52,695 nt of DNA from an uncultured Ruminococcus sp. (GCA_900550695.1 URTF01000005.1:1-52695), one strand, 5' to 3'; shown: positions 39,463 through 48,472, counted from the stretch's first letter. Notes: a model not told the origin generated them from the sequence alone. Numbers and translations: made by a program.

Positions 39463-40692
39463 ATGGCTAAGGAAATTAAAAAGGTTGTTCTGGCTTACTC
39501 GGGCGGACTTGATACTTCTATCATCATTCCGTGGCTAAAGGAAAACTACAATAACTGCGAAGTTATCGCTGTTTCGGGAAACGTTGGTCAGGGAACCGAG
39601 CTTGACGGACTTGAAGAAAAGGCTATCAAGACAGGCGCTTCCAAGCTTTACATCGAAGACCTTACAGAAGAATTTATCACTGATTATGTATATCCTACCG
39701 TTCAGGCAGGTGCTATCTACGAAGGCAAGTATATGCTCGGCACTTCCTTTGCACGTCCTATCATTGCAAAGAGGATCGCAGAGATCGCTATCAAGGAAGG
39801 CGCTGACGCTATCTGCCACGGCTGCACAGGCAAGGGCAACGATCAGGTTCGTTTCGAGCTTGCTATCAAGGCATTCGCTCCCGAGATGCAGATCATCGCT
39901 CCTTGGAGAATCTGGGACATCAAGAGCCGTGACGAAGAGATCGACTATGCAGAGGCTCACAACATTCCTCTTAAGATAAACAGAGAAACAAATTACTCCA
40001 AGGACAAGAACATCTGGCATCTTTCCCACGAAGGTCTTGACCTTGAAGATCCTGCAAATGAGCCGCAGTACGAAAAGCCGGGCTTCCTCGAAATGGGCGT
40101 TTCTCCTCTTCAGGCACCCGACAAGCCGACTTATGTTACTATCCACTTTGAAAAGGGTATCCCGACAGCTGTTGATGGCAAGACAATGAACGGCACAGAG
40201 CTTGTAACTGCTCTTAACAAGCTTGGCGGCGAGAACGGCATCGGTCTTGTTGACCTCGTTGAGAACCGTCTTGTCGGCATGAAGTCCAGAGGCGTATATG
40301 AAACACCGGGCGGAGCTATTCTTTACCACGCTCACGATGTTCTCGAAACTATCACACTTGACAAGGCTACACAGCGTATGAAGCAGAAGCTTGCTATCGA
40401 CTTTGCAGACCTCGTTTATAACGGTCAGTGGTTCACACCTGTTCGTGAAGCTCTTTCCGCTTTCGTTACAAAGACACAGGAAACTGTTACGGGTGATGTT
40501 AAGCTCAAGCTTTACAAGGGCAACATCATCAATGCGGGCGTTACATCTCCTTACACTCTTTATGATGAAGAAGTTGCAACATTCGATGAAGATCATGTTT
40601 ACAATCAGGCTGATTCCGCAGGCTTCATCAATCTCTTCGGTCTTCCTATCAAGGTAAAGGCTATGCTCGACAAGAAGAGAGAAAACAAGTAA
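39463..40692 (+). CDS. argG: Argininosuccinate synthase
   Basis: This 409-residue enzyme joins citrulline and aspartate with ATP to argininosuccinate. The ATP P-loop is AYSGGLDTS (about 11-19). Further motifs are GCTGKGNDQVRFE and MKSRGVYETPGGAILYHAH. The start ATG at 39463 (MAKEIKKVV) follows GGAGG; an ATG five codons up overlaps that site and is rejected. It is the first gene of the arginine cluster, under the promoter at 39368. Codon use is smoother (GCT, AAG) than in neighbours, suggesting high expression. Confidence 0.97.
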   Translation: MAKEIKKVVLAYSGGLDTSIIIPWLKENYNNCEVIAVSGNVGQGTELDGLEEKAIKTGASKLYIEDLTEEFITDYVYPTVQAGAIYEGKYMLGTSFARPIIAKRIAEIAIKEGADAICHGCTGKGNDQVRFELAIKAFAPEMQIIAPWRIWDIKSRDEEIDYAEAHNIPLKINRETNYSKDKNIWHLSHEGLDLEDPANEPQYEKPGFLEMGVSPLQAPDKPTYVTIHFEKGIPTAVDGKTMNGTELVTALNKLGGENGIGLVDLVENRLVGMKSRGVYETPGGAILYHAHDVLETITLDKATQRMKQKLAIDFADLVYNGQWFTPVREALSAFVTKTQETVTGDVKLKLYKGNIINAGVTSPYTLYDEEVATFDEDHVYNQADSAGFINLFGLPIKVKAMLDKKRENK

Positions 40693-40710
40693 TTTTGTGA
40701 AAGAAAATAT

Positions 40711-40734
40711 AAGGGCGGACAGCTATCCGCCCTT
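40711..40734 (+). terminator. Hairpin after argG (weak terminator)
   Basis: Perfect 9-nt arms AAGGGCGGA and TCCGCCCTT with a 6-nt loop. The tail GTGTTGTTTC is poor in T, so it may only reduce read-through into the rest of the cluster. Confidence 0.55.
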
Positions 40735-40876
40735 GTGTTGTTTCTGCGAAAACGTATATTTTTCGCTCAACTGCGGAAAATACTGTTGAAAAAATCGGGG
40801 ACAACACCGCACGGCACCTGCTTTTCGGGTTTTGTGCGGTATTGCCTCGGATATTGGAAGATCAAACGGAGATTTT

Positions 40877-41440
40877 ATGATGAAGATAAAGAAAATACTG
40901 GTTGGGATCATTTTTTCGGCTGTAATGCTTTTAACGGCTTGCTCGGGCGGTGACACGCAGATGAGCGAAGAGGAGAAGGCGCTTCAGCAGCAGCTTATAG
41001 GAGTCTGGTTTTATCCCGATTCGGCTGTATATGACAATGACGGGGATCTTATGGGATTTTCGGCATATCAGTTCACGGATGAGGTCGTCAAGTGTCATGA
41101 TGTCGGCAATGGACAGATAATGTCCTATGCGCTGAACCTATACACGATAAAGGGCGATAAGATCGTTGTCAACAATGACGGTCAGAGGCAGTATGCACTC
41201 ATCAGTGTAAAAGAGGTCGACGGAAAGGATCATCTTTTCTGGGACATTGACACAAAGACAATGGAATTCATAAGAATGACCGATGAAGAGATAGAGGAGT
41301 ACGGTATACCCGTTGACAAGATGCTTTCGAGCGAGGCGGAGCTGCTCGGCATTGAAACAGAGCCGTCCGATGCGAATGAAACGGTGACGGTAACGTCTAT
41401 GCCGAGTATTCCCGAACTCAATGAAGCGATAAATAAATAA
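40877..41440 (+). CDS. Lipoprotein of unknown function in the arginine cluster
   Basis: This 187-residue protein has a lipoprotein signal (MMKIKKILVGIIFSAVMLL, lipobox LTAC). The mature part is a small domain with LIGVWFYPDSAVYDNDGDLM, reminiscent of lipocalin-like or DUF-type domains that start with a GxW motif. The C-terminal 40 residues are Glu/Thr-rich. ACGGAG precedes the ATG at 40877. It sits between argG and argH, 14 bp from argH. No role in arginine synthesis is expected of a surface lipoprotein. Confidence 0.75.
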   Translation: MMKIKKILVGIIFSAVMLLTACSGGDTQMSEEEKALQQQLIGVWFYPDSAVYDNDGDLMGFSAYQFTDEVVKCHDVGNGQIMSYALNLYTIKGDKIVVNNDGQRQYALISVKEVDGKDHLFWDIDTKTMEFIRMTDEEIEEYGIPVDKMLSSEAELLGIETEPSDANETVTVTSMPSIPELNEAINK

Positions 41441-41454
41441 GGAGTTTAACAATT

Positions 41455-42831
41455 ATGAACAGCAAAATGTGGGCAGGACGTTCCTCAAAAGAGGTCGATT
41501 CACGGGTCAATGATTTCAATTCATCGATAAAATTTGATTCAAGAATGTACAGGCAGGATATAAAGGGTTCAATGGCACACGCTGAAATGCTCGGCGACTG
41601 CGGCATTATTGAAAAGTCCGAGAGCGAAAAGATAATCGCAGGACTCAAAAGCATACTTGCGGATATTGATGACGGCAAACTGCTTTTTGACCCGAATGCG
41701 GAAGACATTCATATGTTTGTTGAGTCCGAGCTTACAAAGCGTCTCGGCGACACGGGCAAGCGTCTGCACACTGCCCGAAGCAGAAACGATCAGGTCGCAC
41801 TTGACATAAGAATGTACCTCAAAGATGAAGTCAACGAGATTATTCCGATGATAAGAGAGCTTATCGGTGTTCTCTGCGATATTGCGGAGAAGAATCTCGA
41901 CACTATTATGCCGGGCTACACGCATTTGCAGCGCGCGCAGCCTATCACATTTGCACATCATATTATGGCTTATGCGCAGATGCTTATCCGTGATATCGGC
42001 AGATTTGAGGATACATACAAGCGTATGGACAGAATGCCGCTCGGAAGCGGTGCGCTTGCTACGACGACTTATCCGATAAACAGAAAGCAGGTTTGTGAGC
42101 TGCTCGGATTTGAAGATATAACGATGAACTCTTTGGACGGTGTTTCGGACAGAGATTTCTGTGTTGAGATGTGTTCGGCGATTTCGATACTGATGATGCA
42201 TCTTTCACGTTTTTCCGAGGAGATAATCCTCTGGAGTTCGTGGGAATTCAAGTTCATTGAGCTTGATGATGCTTATGCTACGGGTTCATCGATAATGCCG
42301 CAGAAGAAAAACCCCGATGTCACGGAGCTTATCCGAGGCAAGACGGGCAGAGTTTACGGCGATCTCAACACGCTTCTCGTTATGTTAAAGGGGACTCCGC
42401 TTGCATACAACAAGGATATGCAGGAGGACAAGGAAGCCATTTTCGATGCTGTCGACACGGTAAAGCTTTGCCTTACAACGTTTATCCCGATGCTTTCGAC
42501 AATGGAGCTTTACAAGGAAAATATGAGAAATGCTGCGGCGAGAGGCTTCATCAATGCGACCGACTGTGCGGATTATCTCGTTAAAAAGGGACTTCCGTTC
42601 AGAGATGCATACAAGATCACGGGAACGCTCGTTGCTTACTGCATAAAGAATCAGACGGTGCTTGAAAATCTTTCAATAGAAGAGTTCCGTGAGCTTTCGC
42701 CCGTGTTCGATGATGATGTTTACGAGGCTATAAAGCTTGAAACTTGTGTAAATATGAGAAAGGCTGATGGAGGTCCTGCTCCCGAGGCTGTTAAGAAGCA
42801 GATAGAATTTGCAAGAAAATACACGAAATAA
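41455..42831 (+). CDS. argH: Argininosuccinate lyase
   Basis: This 458-residue enzyme splits argininosuccinate into arginine and fumarate. The superfamily signature GSSIMPQKKNPD contains the catalytic Ser loop. The early family stretch MWAGRSSKEVDSRVNDFNSS and the TARSRNDQVALD motif are both present. AAGGAG precedes the ATG at 41455. Length is normal and no defects were seen. Confidence 0.97.
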   Translation: MNSKMWAGRSSKEVDSRVNDFNSSIKFDSRMYRQDIKGSMAHAEMLGDCGIIEKSESEKIIAGLKSILADIDDGKLLFDPNAEDIHMFVESELTKRLGDTGKRLHTARSRNDQVALDIRMYLKDEVNEIIPMIRELIGVLCDIAEKNLDTIMPGYTHLQRAQPITFAHHIMAYAQMLIRDIGRFEDTYKRMDRMPLGSGALATTTYPINRKQVCELLGFEDITMNSLDGVSDRDFCVEMCSAISILMMHLSRFSEEIILWSSWEFKFIELDDAYATGSSIMPQKKNPDVTELIRGKTGRVYGDLNTLLVMLKGTPLAYNKDMQEDKEAIFDAVDTVKLCLTTFIPMLSTMELYKENMRNAAARGFINATDCADYLVKKGLPFRDAYKITGTLVAYCIKNQTVLENLSIEEFRELSPVFDDDVYEAIKLETCVNMRKADGGPAPEAVKKQIEFARKYTK

Positions 42832-42866
42832 GGTCGGCGTTTTTAACGCCCGAGAGGGAGAATATA

Positions 42867-43814
42867 ATGGCTTACAAGGTTTTTATCGACGGTCAGGAAG
42901 GCACAACGGGACTTCGCATCGTTGAGAGATTGAAAGACAGGAGCGATATAGAGCTTATCACGATAGATGAAGAGCTTCGCAAGGACACGGCGGAGAGAAA
43001 GCGTCTTATAAACGAGTCGGACTACACATTTTTGTGCCTGCCCGATGCTGCGGCTATTGAATCGGCGGAGCTTTGCGACAATCCGCACACGAAGATACTT
43101 GACGCTTCGACTGCGCACAGAACTGCGCCCGGCTGGGACTACGGACTTCCCGAGCTTTCGGCTGAACACCGTGCGAAAATTGCGGCTTCAAAGAGAGTTG
43201 CAGTCCCCGGCTGTTATGCGAGCGGATTCAATGCGCTTTGCTATCCTATGGTGAAGAACGGCTTCATTGCGCCTTATCACACTGTTACCTGTCACGCAGT
43301 TTCGGGTTACAGCGGTGCGGGAAAGAAAGCTATTGCTGTTTATGAGGGTGAAAACAAGCCTGACGAATTCAACTCGCCGAGATTTTACTCGCTCGGCAAG
43401 CAGCACAAGCACATCAAGGAAATGATGGCGATATCGGGTCTTTCCTATCCGCCGATATTCAGCCCTATCGTTGACGATTACTACAACGGAATGGTGGTTG
43501 CTGTGCCGTTTTTCCTCAGAGCGATGCCCAAAAAGACGAGTGCGGAGGCTGTTCATGCGATGCTTTCCGAGCATTACGAGGGACAGAACTTCGTAAAGGT
43601 CATGCCGCTCATGGGCGAGGGCGTTCTCGAGAACGGTTTCCTTGCGGCTAACACGATGAAAGACACGAACATGATGCAGATATTCGTTTTCGGCAATGAC
43701 GACCACATCATGCTTTGCTCACGCTTCGACAATCTCGGCAAGGGTGCATCGGGTGCGGCTGTTCAGTGCATGAACATTATGATGGGGATAGACGAGACTA
43801 CAGGGTTGATATGA
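42867..43814 (+). CDS. argC: N-acetyl-gamma-glutamyl-phosphate reductase (short type 2 form)
   Basis: This 315-residue NADPH enzyme makes N-acetylglutamate semialdehyde from the acyl phosphate. It shows the cofactor loop GQEGTTGLRI (about 8-17), the catalytic Cys in VAVPGCYASGFNAL and LPELSAEHR. It belongs to the shorter ArgC group (about 310 residues) rather than the 340-350-residue common form. GAGGGAGA precedes the ATG. Right after its TGA stop comes ATTCGGAATT of the dispersed repeat, and then hicA. Confidence 0.95.
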   Translation: MAYKVFIDGQEGTTGLRIVERLKDRSDIELITIDEELRKDTAERKRLINESDYTFLCLPDAAAIESAELCDNPHTKILDASTAHRTAPGWDYGLPELSAEHRAKIAASKRVAVPGCYASGFNALCYPMVKNGFIAPYHTVTCHAVSGYSGAGKKAIAVYEGENKPDEFNSPRFYSLGKQHKHIKEMMAISGLSYPPIFSPIVDDYYNGMVVAVPFFLRAMPKKTSAEAVHAMLSEHYEGQNFVKVMPLMGEGVLENGFLAANTMKDTNMMQIFVFGNDDHIMLCSRFDNLGKGASGAAVQCMNIMMGIDETTGLI

Positions 43815-43831
43815 ATTCGGAATTGGGAATA
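43813..43831 (+). repeat. GGAATT-type repeat on the argC stop
   Basis: ATTCGGAATTGGGAATA begins at the argC stop codon. It is a short member of the repeat also seen after metH, the CE2 gene, fabV and the gene at 21255. Confidence 0.5.
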
Positions 43832-43836
43832 CAGCT

Positions 43837-44097
43837 ATGAGCAAATATGACAAGCTTTTTATCCAAATAATGAGCGGTAATTCTGACAGCAACATAGAAT
43901 TTTCCGATTTACAGAAGATACTCACTTTATTAGGCTTTGTTGTCAGGATCAAGGGAGATCATTTCATATATTTCAAAGAGGGTGTTGAGGAGATCATCAA
44001 CATTCAGCCTAAAGGAAACAAGGCAAAACCCTATCAGGTCAAGCAGGTAAGAAATATAATACTTAAGTATAGAATGGGAGGTCATTTTAATGCATAA
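43837..44097 (+). CDS. hicA: HicA-family mRNA interferase toxin
   Basis: This 86-residue protein has the dsRBD-like HicA fold: FSDLQKILTLLGFVVRIKGDHFIYF, with the conserved His of the GSH/GDH motif intact, then IINIQPKGNKAKPYQVKQVRNII. HicA toxins cut mRNA and are neutralised by HicB. This version is slightly longer than the usual 60-85 residues. It overlaps hicB by 8 bp, and the pair is inserted between argC and argJ in the same direction. The ribosome site (GGGAA) is weak. Confidence 0.85.
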   Translation: MSKYDKLFIQIMSGNSDSNIEFSDLQKILTLLGFVVRIKGDHFIYFKEGVEEIINIQPKGNKAKPYQVKQVRNIILKYRMGGHFNA

Positions 44098-44299
44098 GTA
44101 TGAAGTTATTTTATATTGGAGCGAGGAGGACGGCAGTTATATTGCCGAAGTTCCCGAGCTTGCAGGCTGTATGGCTGACGGAGAATCAATGCTTACGGCG
44201 CTTGAAAATGTGCATACGGTGATCGATGAATGGCTTGAGACCGCTGAACTTACGGGCAGAGAGATACCTAAACCAAAGGGAAAGCTTGCATTTGCTTAA
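44090..44299 (+). CDS. hicB: HicB-family antitoxin
   Basis: This 69-residue protein has the HicB core YEVILYWSEEDGSYIAEVPE and then LAGCMADGESMLTALENVHTVIDEWLETA. It binds the toxin. The C-terminal DNA-binding part of longer HicB proteins is missing, so autoregulation through this protein is doubtful. GGGAGG lies 8 nt before its ATG, a stronger site than that of hicA, which favours an excess of antitoxin. It ends 31 bp before argJ. Confidence 0.87.
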   Translation: MHKYEVILYWSEEDGSYIAEVPELAGCMADGESMLTALENVHTVIDEWLETAELTGREIPKPKGKLAFA

Positions 44300-44330
44300 A
44301 TCGATATCAGAATAAAAGAGGAAAAATAAA

Positions 44331-45563
44331 ATGGAGAATTTTAAAGTAATTGACGGCGGTGTATGTGCTGCCGAGGGTTTTAAAGCGAGCGGTGTTTACT
44401 GCGGAATCAAGGAGAACCCTACCAAGAAGAATGATATTGCGCTTATCGTTTCCGATGTTATGTGCAATGCGGCAGGTGTTTATACTTCCAACAAGGTAAA
44501 GGGTGCGCCTGTTATCGTTACTAAGAAAAATCTTGCGGCTTCGGGCGGAAAGGCTAAGGCTGTCATTGTAAACTCGAAGAATGCGAACACCTGCAATGCT
44601 GACGGTGAAGCTAAGGCTGATGCGATGTGCAAACTCGTTTCCGATGCCTTGGGTATAAAGCAGGAAGAGGTAATCGTTGCTTCGACTGGTGTTATCGGAC
44701 AGATACTTCCGCTTGAACCTATTGAAAAGGCTGTTCCGCAGCTTGTGGAGAAGCTTGCTTATGACGGAAACGCTGATGCAGCGACTGCCATTATGACGAC
44801 TGACACGGTGAAAAAGGAATACGCTGTTGAATTCGAGATAGGCGGAAAGGTTTGTCATCTCGGCGGTATGGCTAAGGGCAGCGGAATGATACACCCGAAT
44901 ATGGCTACTACGCTCAATTTCATCACCACTGACTGTGCGGTTTCCGCTCCGATGTTGCAGAAAGCACTTTCCGAGATAGTTAAAATTACATACAACTGTC
45001 TTTCCGTTGACGGAGATCAGTCCACAAATGATACTTGTATGCTTATGTCGAACGGACTTGCGGAGAACTCCGAGATAAATGCTGAGGGTGCTGATCTTGA
45101 CACATTCAAGGCTGCGCTTTATCAGGTAATGGCAAACCTTACAAGAATGCTTGCCAAGGACGGTGAGGGCGCTACAAAGCTTCTTACCTGCGTATGTTCT
45201 TCTGCGCCCGATCTTGACACTGCTATAATCGTTGCGAAGAGTGTTATCCGCTCGCCGCTTTTCAAGTGTGCGATGTTCGGTGCTGACGCTAACTGGGGAC
45301 GTGTTCTCTGCGCTATCGGTTATGCCGAGGCTGAATTCGACATCAGCAAGGTTGATGTTGATCTCGGTTCAAAGGCAGGAAGAATTGCTGTTTGCAGAAA
45401 TGGTGCAGGCGTTGATTTCTCCGAGGACGAGGCTAAGAAGATCCTCACCGAGGACGAAATTGAGATATACATTGAGCTTAATCAGGGCGAAGCCAAAGCT
45501 ACGGCTTGGGGCTGTGACCTCACTTATGATTATGTTAAGATAAACGGTGATTATCGTTCATAA
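44331..45563 (+). CDS. argJ: Bifunctional glutamate N-acetyltransferase/ornithine acetyltransferase
   Basis: This 410-residue enzyme moves the acetyl group from N-acetylornithine to glutamate and, in the bifunctional form, also uses acetyl-CoA. It cleaves itself before the Thr of MATTLNF (GSGMIHPNMATTLNF, about 185-200), creating two subunits. Other conserved stretches are VNSKNANTCNAD and GADANWGRV. With argJ present the acetyl cycle needs no argE, and no argA is seen here. AAGAGGAAA precedes the ATG. Confidence 0.96.
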   Translation: MENFKVIDGGVCAAEGFKASGVYCGIKENPTKKNDIALIVSDVMCNAAGVYTSNKVKGAPVIVTKKNLAASGGKAKAVIVNSKNANTCNADGEAKADAMCKLVSDALGIKQEEVIVASTGVIGQILPLEPIEKAVPQLVEKLAYDGNADAATAIMTTDTVKKEYAVEFEIGGKVCHLGGMAKGSGMIHPNMATTLNFITTDCAVSAPMLQKALSEIVKITYNCLSVDGDQSTNDTCMLMSNGLAENSEINAEGADLDTFKAALYQVMANLTRMLAKDGEGATKLLTCVCSSAPDLDTAIIVAKSVIRSPLFKCAMFGADANWGRVLCAIGYAEAEFDISKVDVDLGSKAGRIAVCRNGAGVDFSEDEAKKILTEDEIEIYIELNQGEAKATAWGCDLTYDYVKINGDYRS

Positions 45564-45592
45564 TTGTATATAACAATATGATTTATACAATT
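45562..45592. promoter_or_regulatory. Inverted repeat between argJ and argB
   Basis: AATTGTATA (45562-45570) and TATACAATT (45584-45592) are exact complements 13 bp apart. It may be an operator or a weak RNA hairpin. No clear promoter is present. Confidence 0.35.
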
Positions 45593-45621
45593 AGTATAGA
45601 ATGAATTGAGGAAGAAGAGAA

Positions 45622-46482
45622 ATGGAAAACATATCTAATCTGGTACGGTCAAAGGTACTTATTGATGCGCTCCCGTACATACAGAAATACTACGGCAAGA
45701 TAGTTGTTGTAAAATACGGCGGAAACGCTATGACGAACGAAGAACTCAAAGACGCTGTTATGAGTGACATTGTACTGCTTTCGCTCATTGGTGTAAAGGT
45801 AGTTCTTGTTCACGGCGGCGGTCCCGAGATAAACGATATGCTCAAAAGAGTCGGCATTGAGAGCAGGTTCGTGAACGGACTTCGCTACACTGATGAGGCT
45901 ACTGTTGACATCGTTAAGATGGTGCTTGCGGGAAAGGTGAACAAGGAGCTTGTTTCGCATCTTACGCTCCACAAGGGCAATGCTCTCGGAATGTGCGGAA
46001 TTGACGGCAATATGATAACTGCGCACAAGATAGAGAGCAAGGACGATCTCGGTTTTGTCGGTGAGATAGTCAATGTGAACACCAAGCCTATTCTTGATGC
46101 GCTTGATAATGGCTACATTCCTGTTATTTCTACGGTTGCCTGCGATGAACAGGGTCAGACCTACAACATCAATGCTGACACGGCGGCTTCGAGAATTGCG
46201 GCTGAACTTGGTGCGGAGAATCTTATCCTTATGACGGATATTGTCGGACTTCTCAAAAACAAGGACGATGCTTCTACGCTCATTCCGACTGTACACGTCA
46301 GTGATGTACCGTTTATGAAACGTCAGGGCATTATCTCGGGCGGTATGATACCGAAGATAGACTGCTGTGTTGAGGCTGTACGAAGAGGTGTTTCCAAGAC
46401 CTGTATCATTGACGGACGTGTTCCGCACTCGATACTCGTTGAGCTTCTTTCAAGTCAGGGTATTGGAACTCAGTTTGTATAA
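45622..46482 (+). CDS. argB: Acetylglutamate kinase
   Basis: This 286-residue amino-acid kinase phosphorylates N-acetylglutamate. Motifs are VVKYGGNAM (phosphate binding, about 27-35), VVLVHGGGPEINDML and SGGMIPKIDCCVEAV. Enzymes of this length with an N-terminal helix (ISNLVRSKVLIDALPYIQ) are usually hexameric and arginine-inhibited, so feedback control is likely. GAGGAAGA precedes the ATG. A new promoter follows its stop, so the first half of the cluster may end here. Confidence 0.97.
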   Translation: MENISNLVRSKVLIDALPYIQKYYGKIVVVKYGGNAMTNEELKDAVMSDIVLLSLIGVKVVLVHGGGPEINDMLKRVGIESRFVNGLRYTDEATVDIVKMVLAGKVNKELVSHLTLHKGNALGMCGIDGNMITAHKIESKDDLGFVGEIVNVNTKPILDALDNGYIPVISTVACDEQGQTYNINADTAASRIAAELGAENLILMTDIVGLLKNKDDASTLIPTVHVSDVPFMKRQGIISGGMIPKIDCCVEAVRRGVSKTCIIDGRVPHSILVELLSSQGIGTQFV

Positions 46483-46483
46483 T

Positions 46484-46526
46484 TACATATAGTTTGAATT
46501 GACATAATAAATACATATAGTATAAT
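46484..46526 (+). promoter_or_regulatory. Promoter of the lipase-like gene, with direct repeats
   Basis: TTGACA (46499-46504), 16 bp, TATAAT (46521-46526). TACATATAGT occurs at 46484-46493 and 46512-46521, one on each side of the -35. The expected transcript start is only about 5 nt before the ATG at 46538. Confidence 0.65.
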
Positions 46527-46537
46527 TGGTGACAGGT

Positions 46538-47965
46538 ATGACTTTACTTAAATTATTTCTTATTATAGCGTTTATTTCTGTAATGGCGGTGCTTGACGTT
46601 AAGAGGAAGCTTCCGCTGTTCGGTCGGCTTGGCGGCGTTATTGAAATTTCTTTTTTGCCGCACTGCTGTCTTATCGTTTATCTTATTATAAAGCTTATGG
46701 ACTTTTCGGGGGCGGCGGCAGTCTGGGCAGGCATTTTATGCGGTGGGTTTATTCTCGTCCGCATAGTTGTGATGTCGATAAAGCCGCACAACCGTAAGCT
46801 TCGTGTCAAGGTTCGTGTAAAGGCGCTTTACGGCGGAAAAGTCCTGATAGGGTATTCCGCTTGGTCGGTGCTTTTGCAGACGGCGTTTTACATTGTAATG
46901 GGCGTGAACGGCTTTTTCGGCTTGCCGAGGGGTCTTGTCATTGCCGACACTGTGACGGCTGTTCTGCTTGTGCTTGGCTTTGCGCTGAACGGAATAATAA
47001 GGGTGCTTGTGCTTTGCTACAGGCTCAATATCATAAAGCGGATAGTGGTTTTCCTGCTTCTGCCGATACCCGTTGTCAACATTTTTGTGCTTGGATATAT
47101 GTACAAGATAGCCGACGAGGAATATGCTTTCGAGGATACGAGGGCGGAATGTGATGAACAGAGGGCAGAGTCGCAGGTCTGCTGTACGAAATATCCCTTA
47201 CTGCTCGTTCACGGGATAGGTTTCCGTGACAGACGTTATTTCAACTACTGGGGAAGAATACCCAAGGAGCTGAAGCGGAACGGTGCGGCTGTTTACTACG
47301 GTATGCAGGATGGCTGTATCACTGTTGAAGCGGCAGGGGAGCAGATAAAGAAGCGCATACTTGAAGTGATAGATGAAACGGGCTGTGAAAAGGTGAATAT
47401 AATCGCACACTCAAAGGGTGGACTTGATGCGAGATACGTTATTTCCACGCTCGGAATGGATGACTATGTTGCAAGTCTGACAACGGTGGGAACTCCGCAC
47501 AGGGGTTCGCAGGTTGCAGACGAGGCGCAGAAGCTTCCCGACAGCTTATACCGAAAGGTGGCGGCTTATATGGACAGGAGCTTTAACAAGCTTGGAGATG
47601 AAAACCCCGATTTTTACAATGCCTGTCACGAATTCACATCGGAATATGCGGAAAAATTCAATCGTGAGAACCCCGATTCGGGCAAGGTGTATTATCAGAG
47701 CTACACCTCCGTTATGAGCGGAATGTTCAGCTTCGGAATACTTGCTTTTACATATCTTATATTGCGCAAATACGGCAGAAATGACGGACTTGTGACGGTA
47801 GAGTCTGCAAAGTGGGGCGAGTTCAGAAAGGTTTATGAACCCGTTCATCACAGAGGTGTTTCGCATGGGGACACTATCGATCTTATGCGTGAGGATTTCA
47901 GTGGTTTTGACCCGAGAGAGGCTTATGTTGAGATAGTTTCCGATTTAAAGGAAAAAGGATTTTGA
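46538..47965 (+). CDS. Membrane-anchored alpha/beta-hydrolase (triacylglycerol lipase-like)
   Basis: This 475-residue protein has five or six N-terminal membrane helices (about 1-200) and a cytoplasmic or wall-facing alpha/beta-hydrolase domain (about 215-475). The oxyanion segment is LLLVHGIGF, the nucleophile Ser is in IIAHSKGGLDARY, and a probable His is in VHHRGVSHGDTID. This pattern is like bacterial lipases (LipA/PGAP1-like), but with Lys in the GxSxG motif (HSKGG). The ATG at 46538 is chosen, with GGTGA in front; TTG or GTG codons up to four codons earlier are possible. It splits the arginine cluster and has its own promoter. Confidence 0.8.
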   Translation: MTLLKLFLIIAFISVMAVLDVKRKLPLFGRLGGVIEISFLPHCCLIVYLIIKLMDFSGAAAVWAGILCGGFILVRIVVMSIKPHNRKLRVKVRVKALYGGKVLIGYSAWSVLLQTAFYIVMGVNGFFGLPRGLVIADTVTAVLLVLGFALNGIIRVLVLCYRLNIIKRIVVFLLLPIPVVNIFVLGYMYKIADEEYAFEDTRAECDEQRAESQVCCTKYPLLLVHGIGFRDRRYFNYWGRIPKELKRNGAAVYYGMQDGCITVEAAGEQIKKRILEVIDETGCEKVNIIAHSKGGLDARYVISTLGMDDYVASLTTVGTPHRGSQVADEAQKLPDSLYRKVAAYMDRSFNKLGDENPDFYNACHEFTSEYAEKFNRENPDSGKVYYQSYTSVMSGMFSFGILAFTYLILRKYGRNDGLVTVESAKWGEFRKVYEPVHHRGVSHGDTIDLMREDFSGFDPREAYVEIVSDLKEKGF

Positions 47966-47981
47966 CAAATTTGAATTTCTG

Positions 47982-48010
47982 TTGCAATTTGTTATAAATT
48001 CTGTTATAAT
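47982..48010 (+). promoter_or_regulatory. Promoter before the small membrane gene and argD
   Basis: TTGCAA (47982-47987) and TATAAT (48005-48010) are 17 bp apart. It probably drives the second half of the arginine genes (argD, argF). Confidence 0.65.
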
Positions 48011-48029
48011 GTCCCTAAAGGTGATATAA

Positions 48030-48467
48030 ATGGGTCAGATAAACATATTCGGACTTGTTTTTATGGTAATTATAATGATACCGAACGTCATTTTTGCTTT
48101 GAAATGCAAGGACGGGTTTGAAAACAGGTGGGAAAACAAGGCTGTTGAGGTACTTGAACAGATAGGGCGGTACGGGTGTTTTGCTTTTATGGTGATAAAC
48201 ATACCCAAGACTTGGTTCGGGTGGGCTTCGGACGAGGCTTTCGCTTTATATCTTATTGTTGATGCGGTGCTTGTTACTGCATACTGCGTGATATGGGCGG
48301 TGTGCTTTAAGAAAAACAGTGTTTTCCGTGCTTTGAGCTTATCGATAATACCCTCGGTGATATTCCTTTTCAGCGGAATAATGAGCAGGTCTGTACTTTT
48401 GATGATATCGGCGGTCATTTTTGCGCCGTGCCATATACTTATTTCTTATAAAAATGCAAGGAGCTGA
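48030..48467 (+). CDS. Small multi-span membrane protein of unknown function
   Basis: This 145-residue protein has four predicted helices (FGLVFMVIIMIPNVIFAL; YGCFAFMVINIP; FALYLIVDAVLVTAYCVIWAV; LSIIPSVIFLFSGIM onward). The conserved-looking loop KCKDGFENRWENKAVEVLEQIGRYG follows the first helix. AAAGGTGAT precedes the ATG. It ends 5 bp before argD and is therefore in one transcript with it. I do not recognise a family. Confidence 0.7.
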   Translation: MGQINIFGLVFMVIIMIPNVIFALKCKDGFENRWENKAVEVLEQIGRYGCFAFMVINIPKTWFGWASDEAFALYLIVDAVLVTAYCVIWAVCFKKNSVFRALSLSIIPSVIFLFSGIMSRSVLLMISAVIFAPCHILISYKNARS

Positions 48468-48472
48468 TAAAA

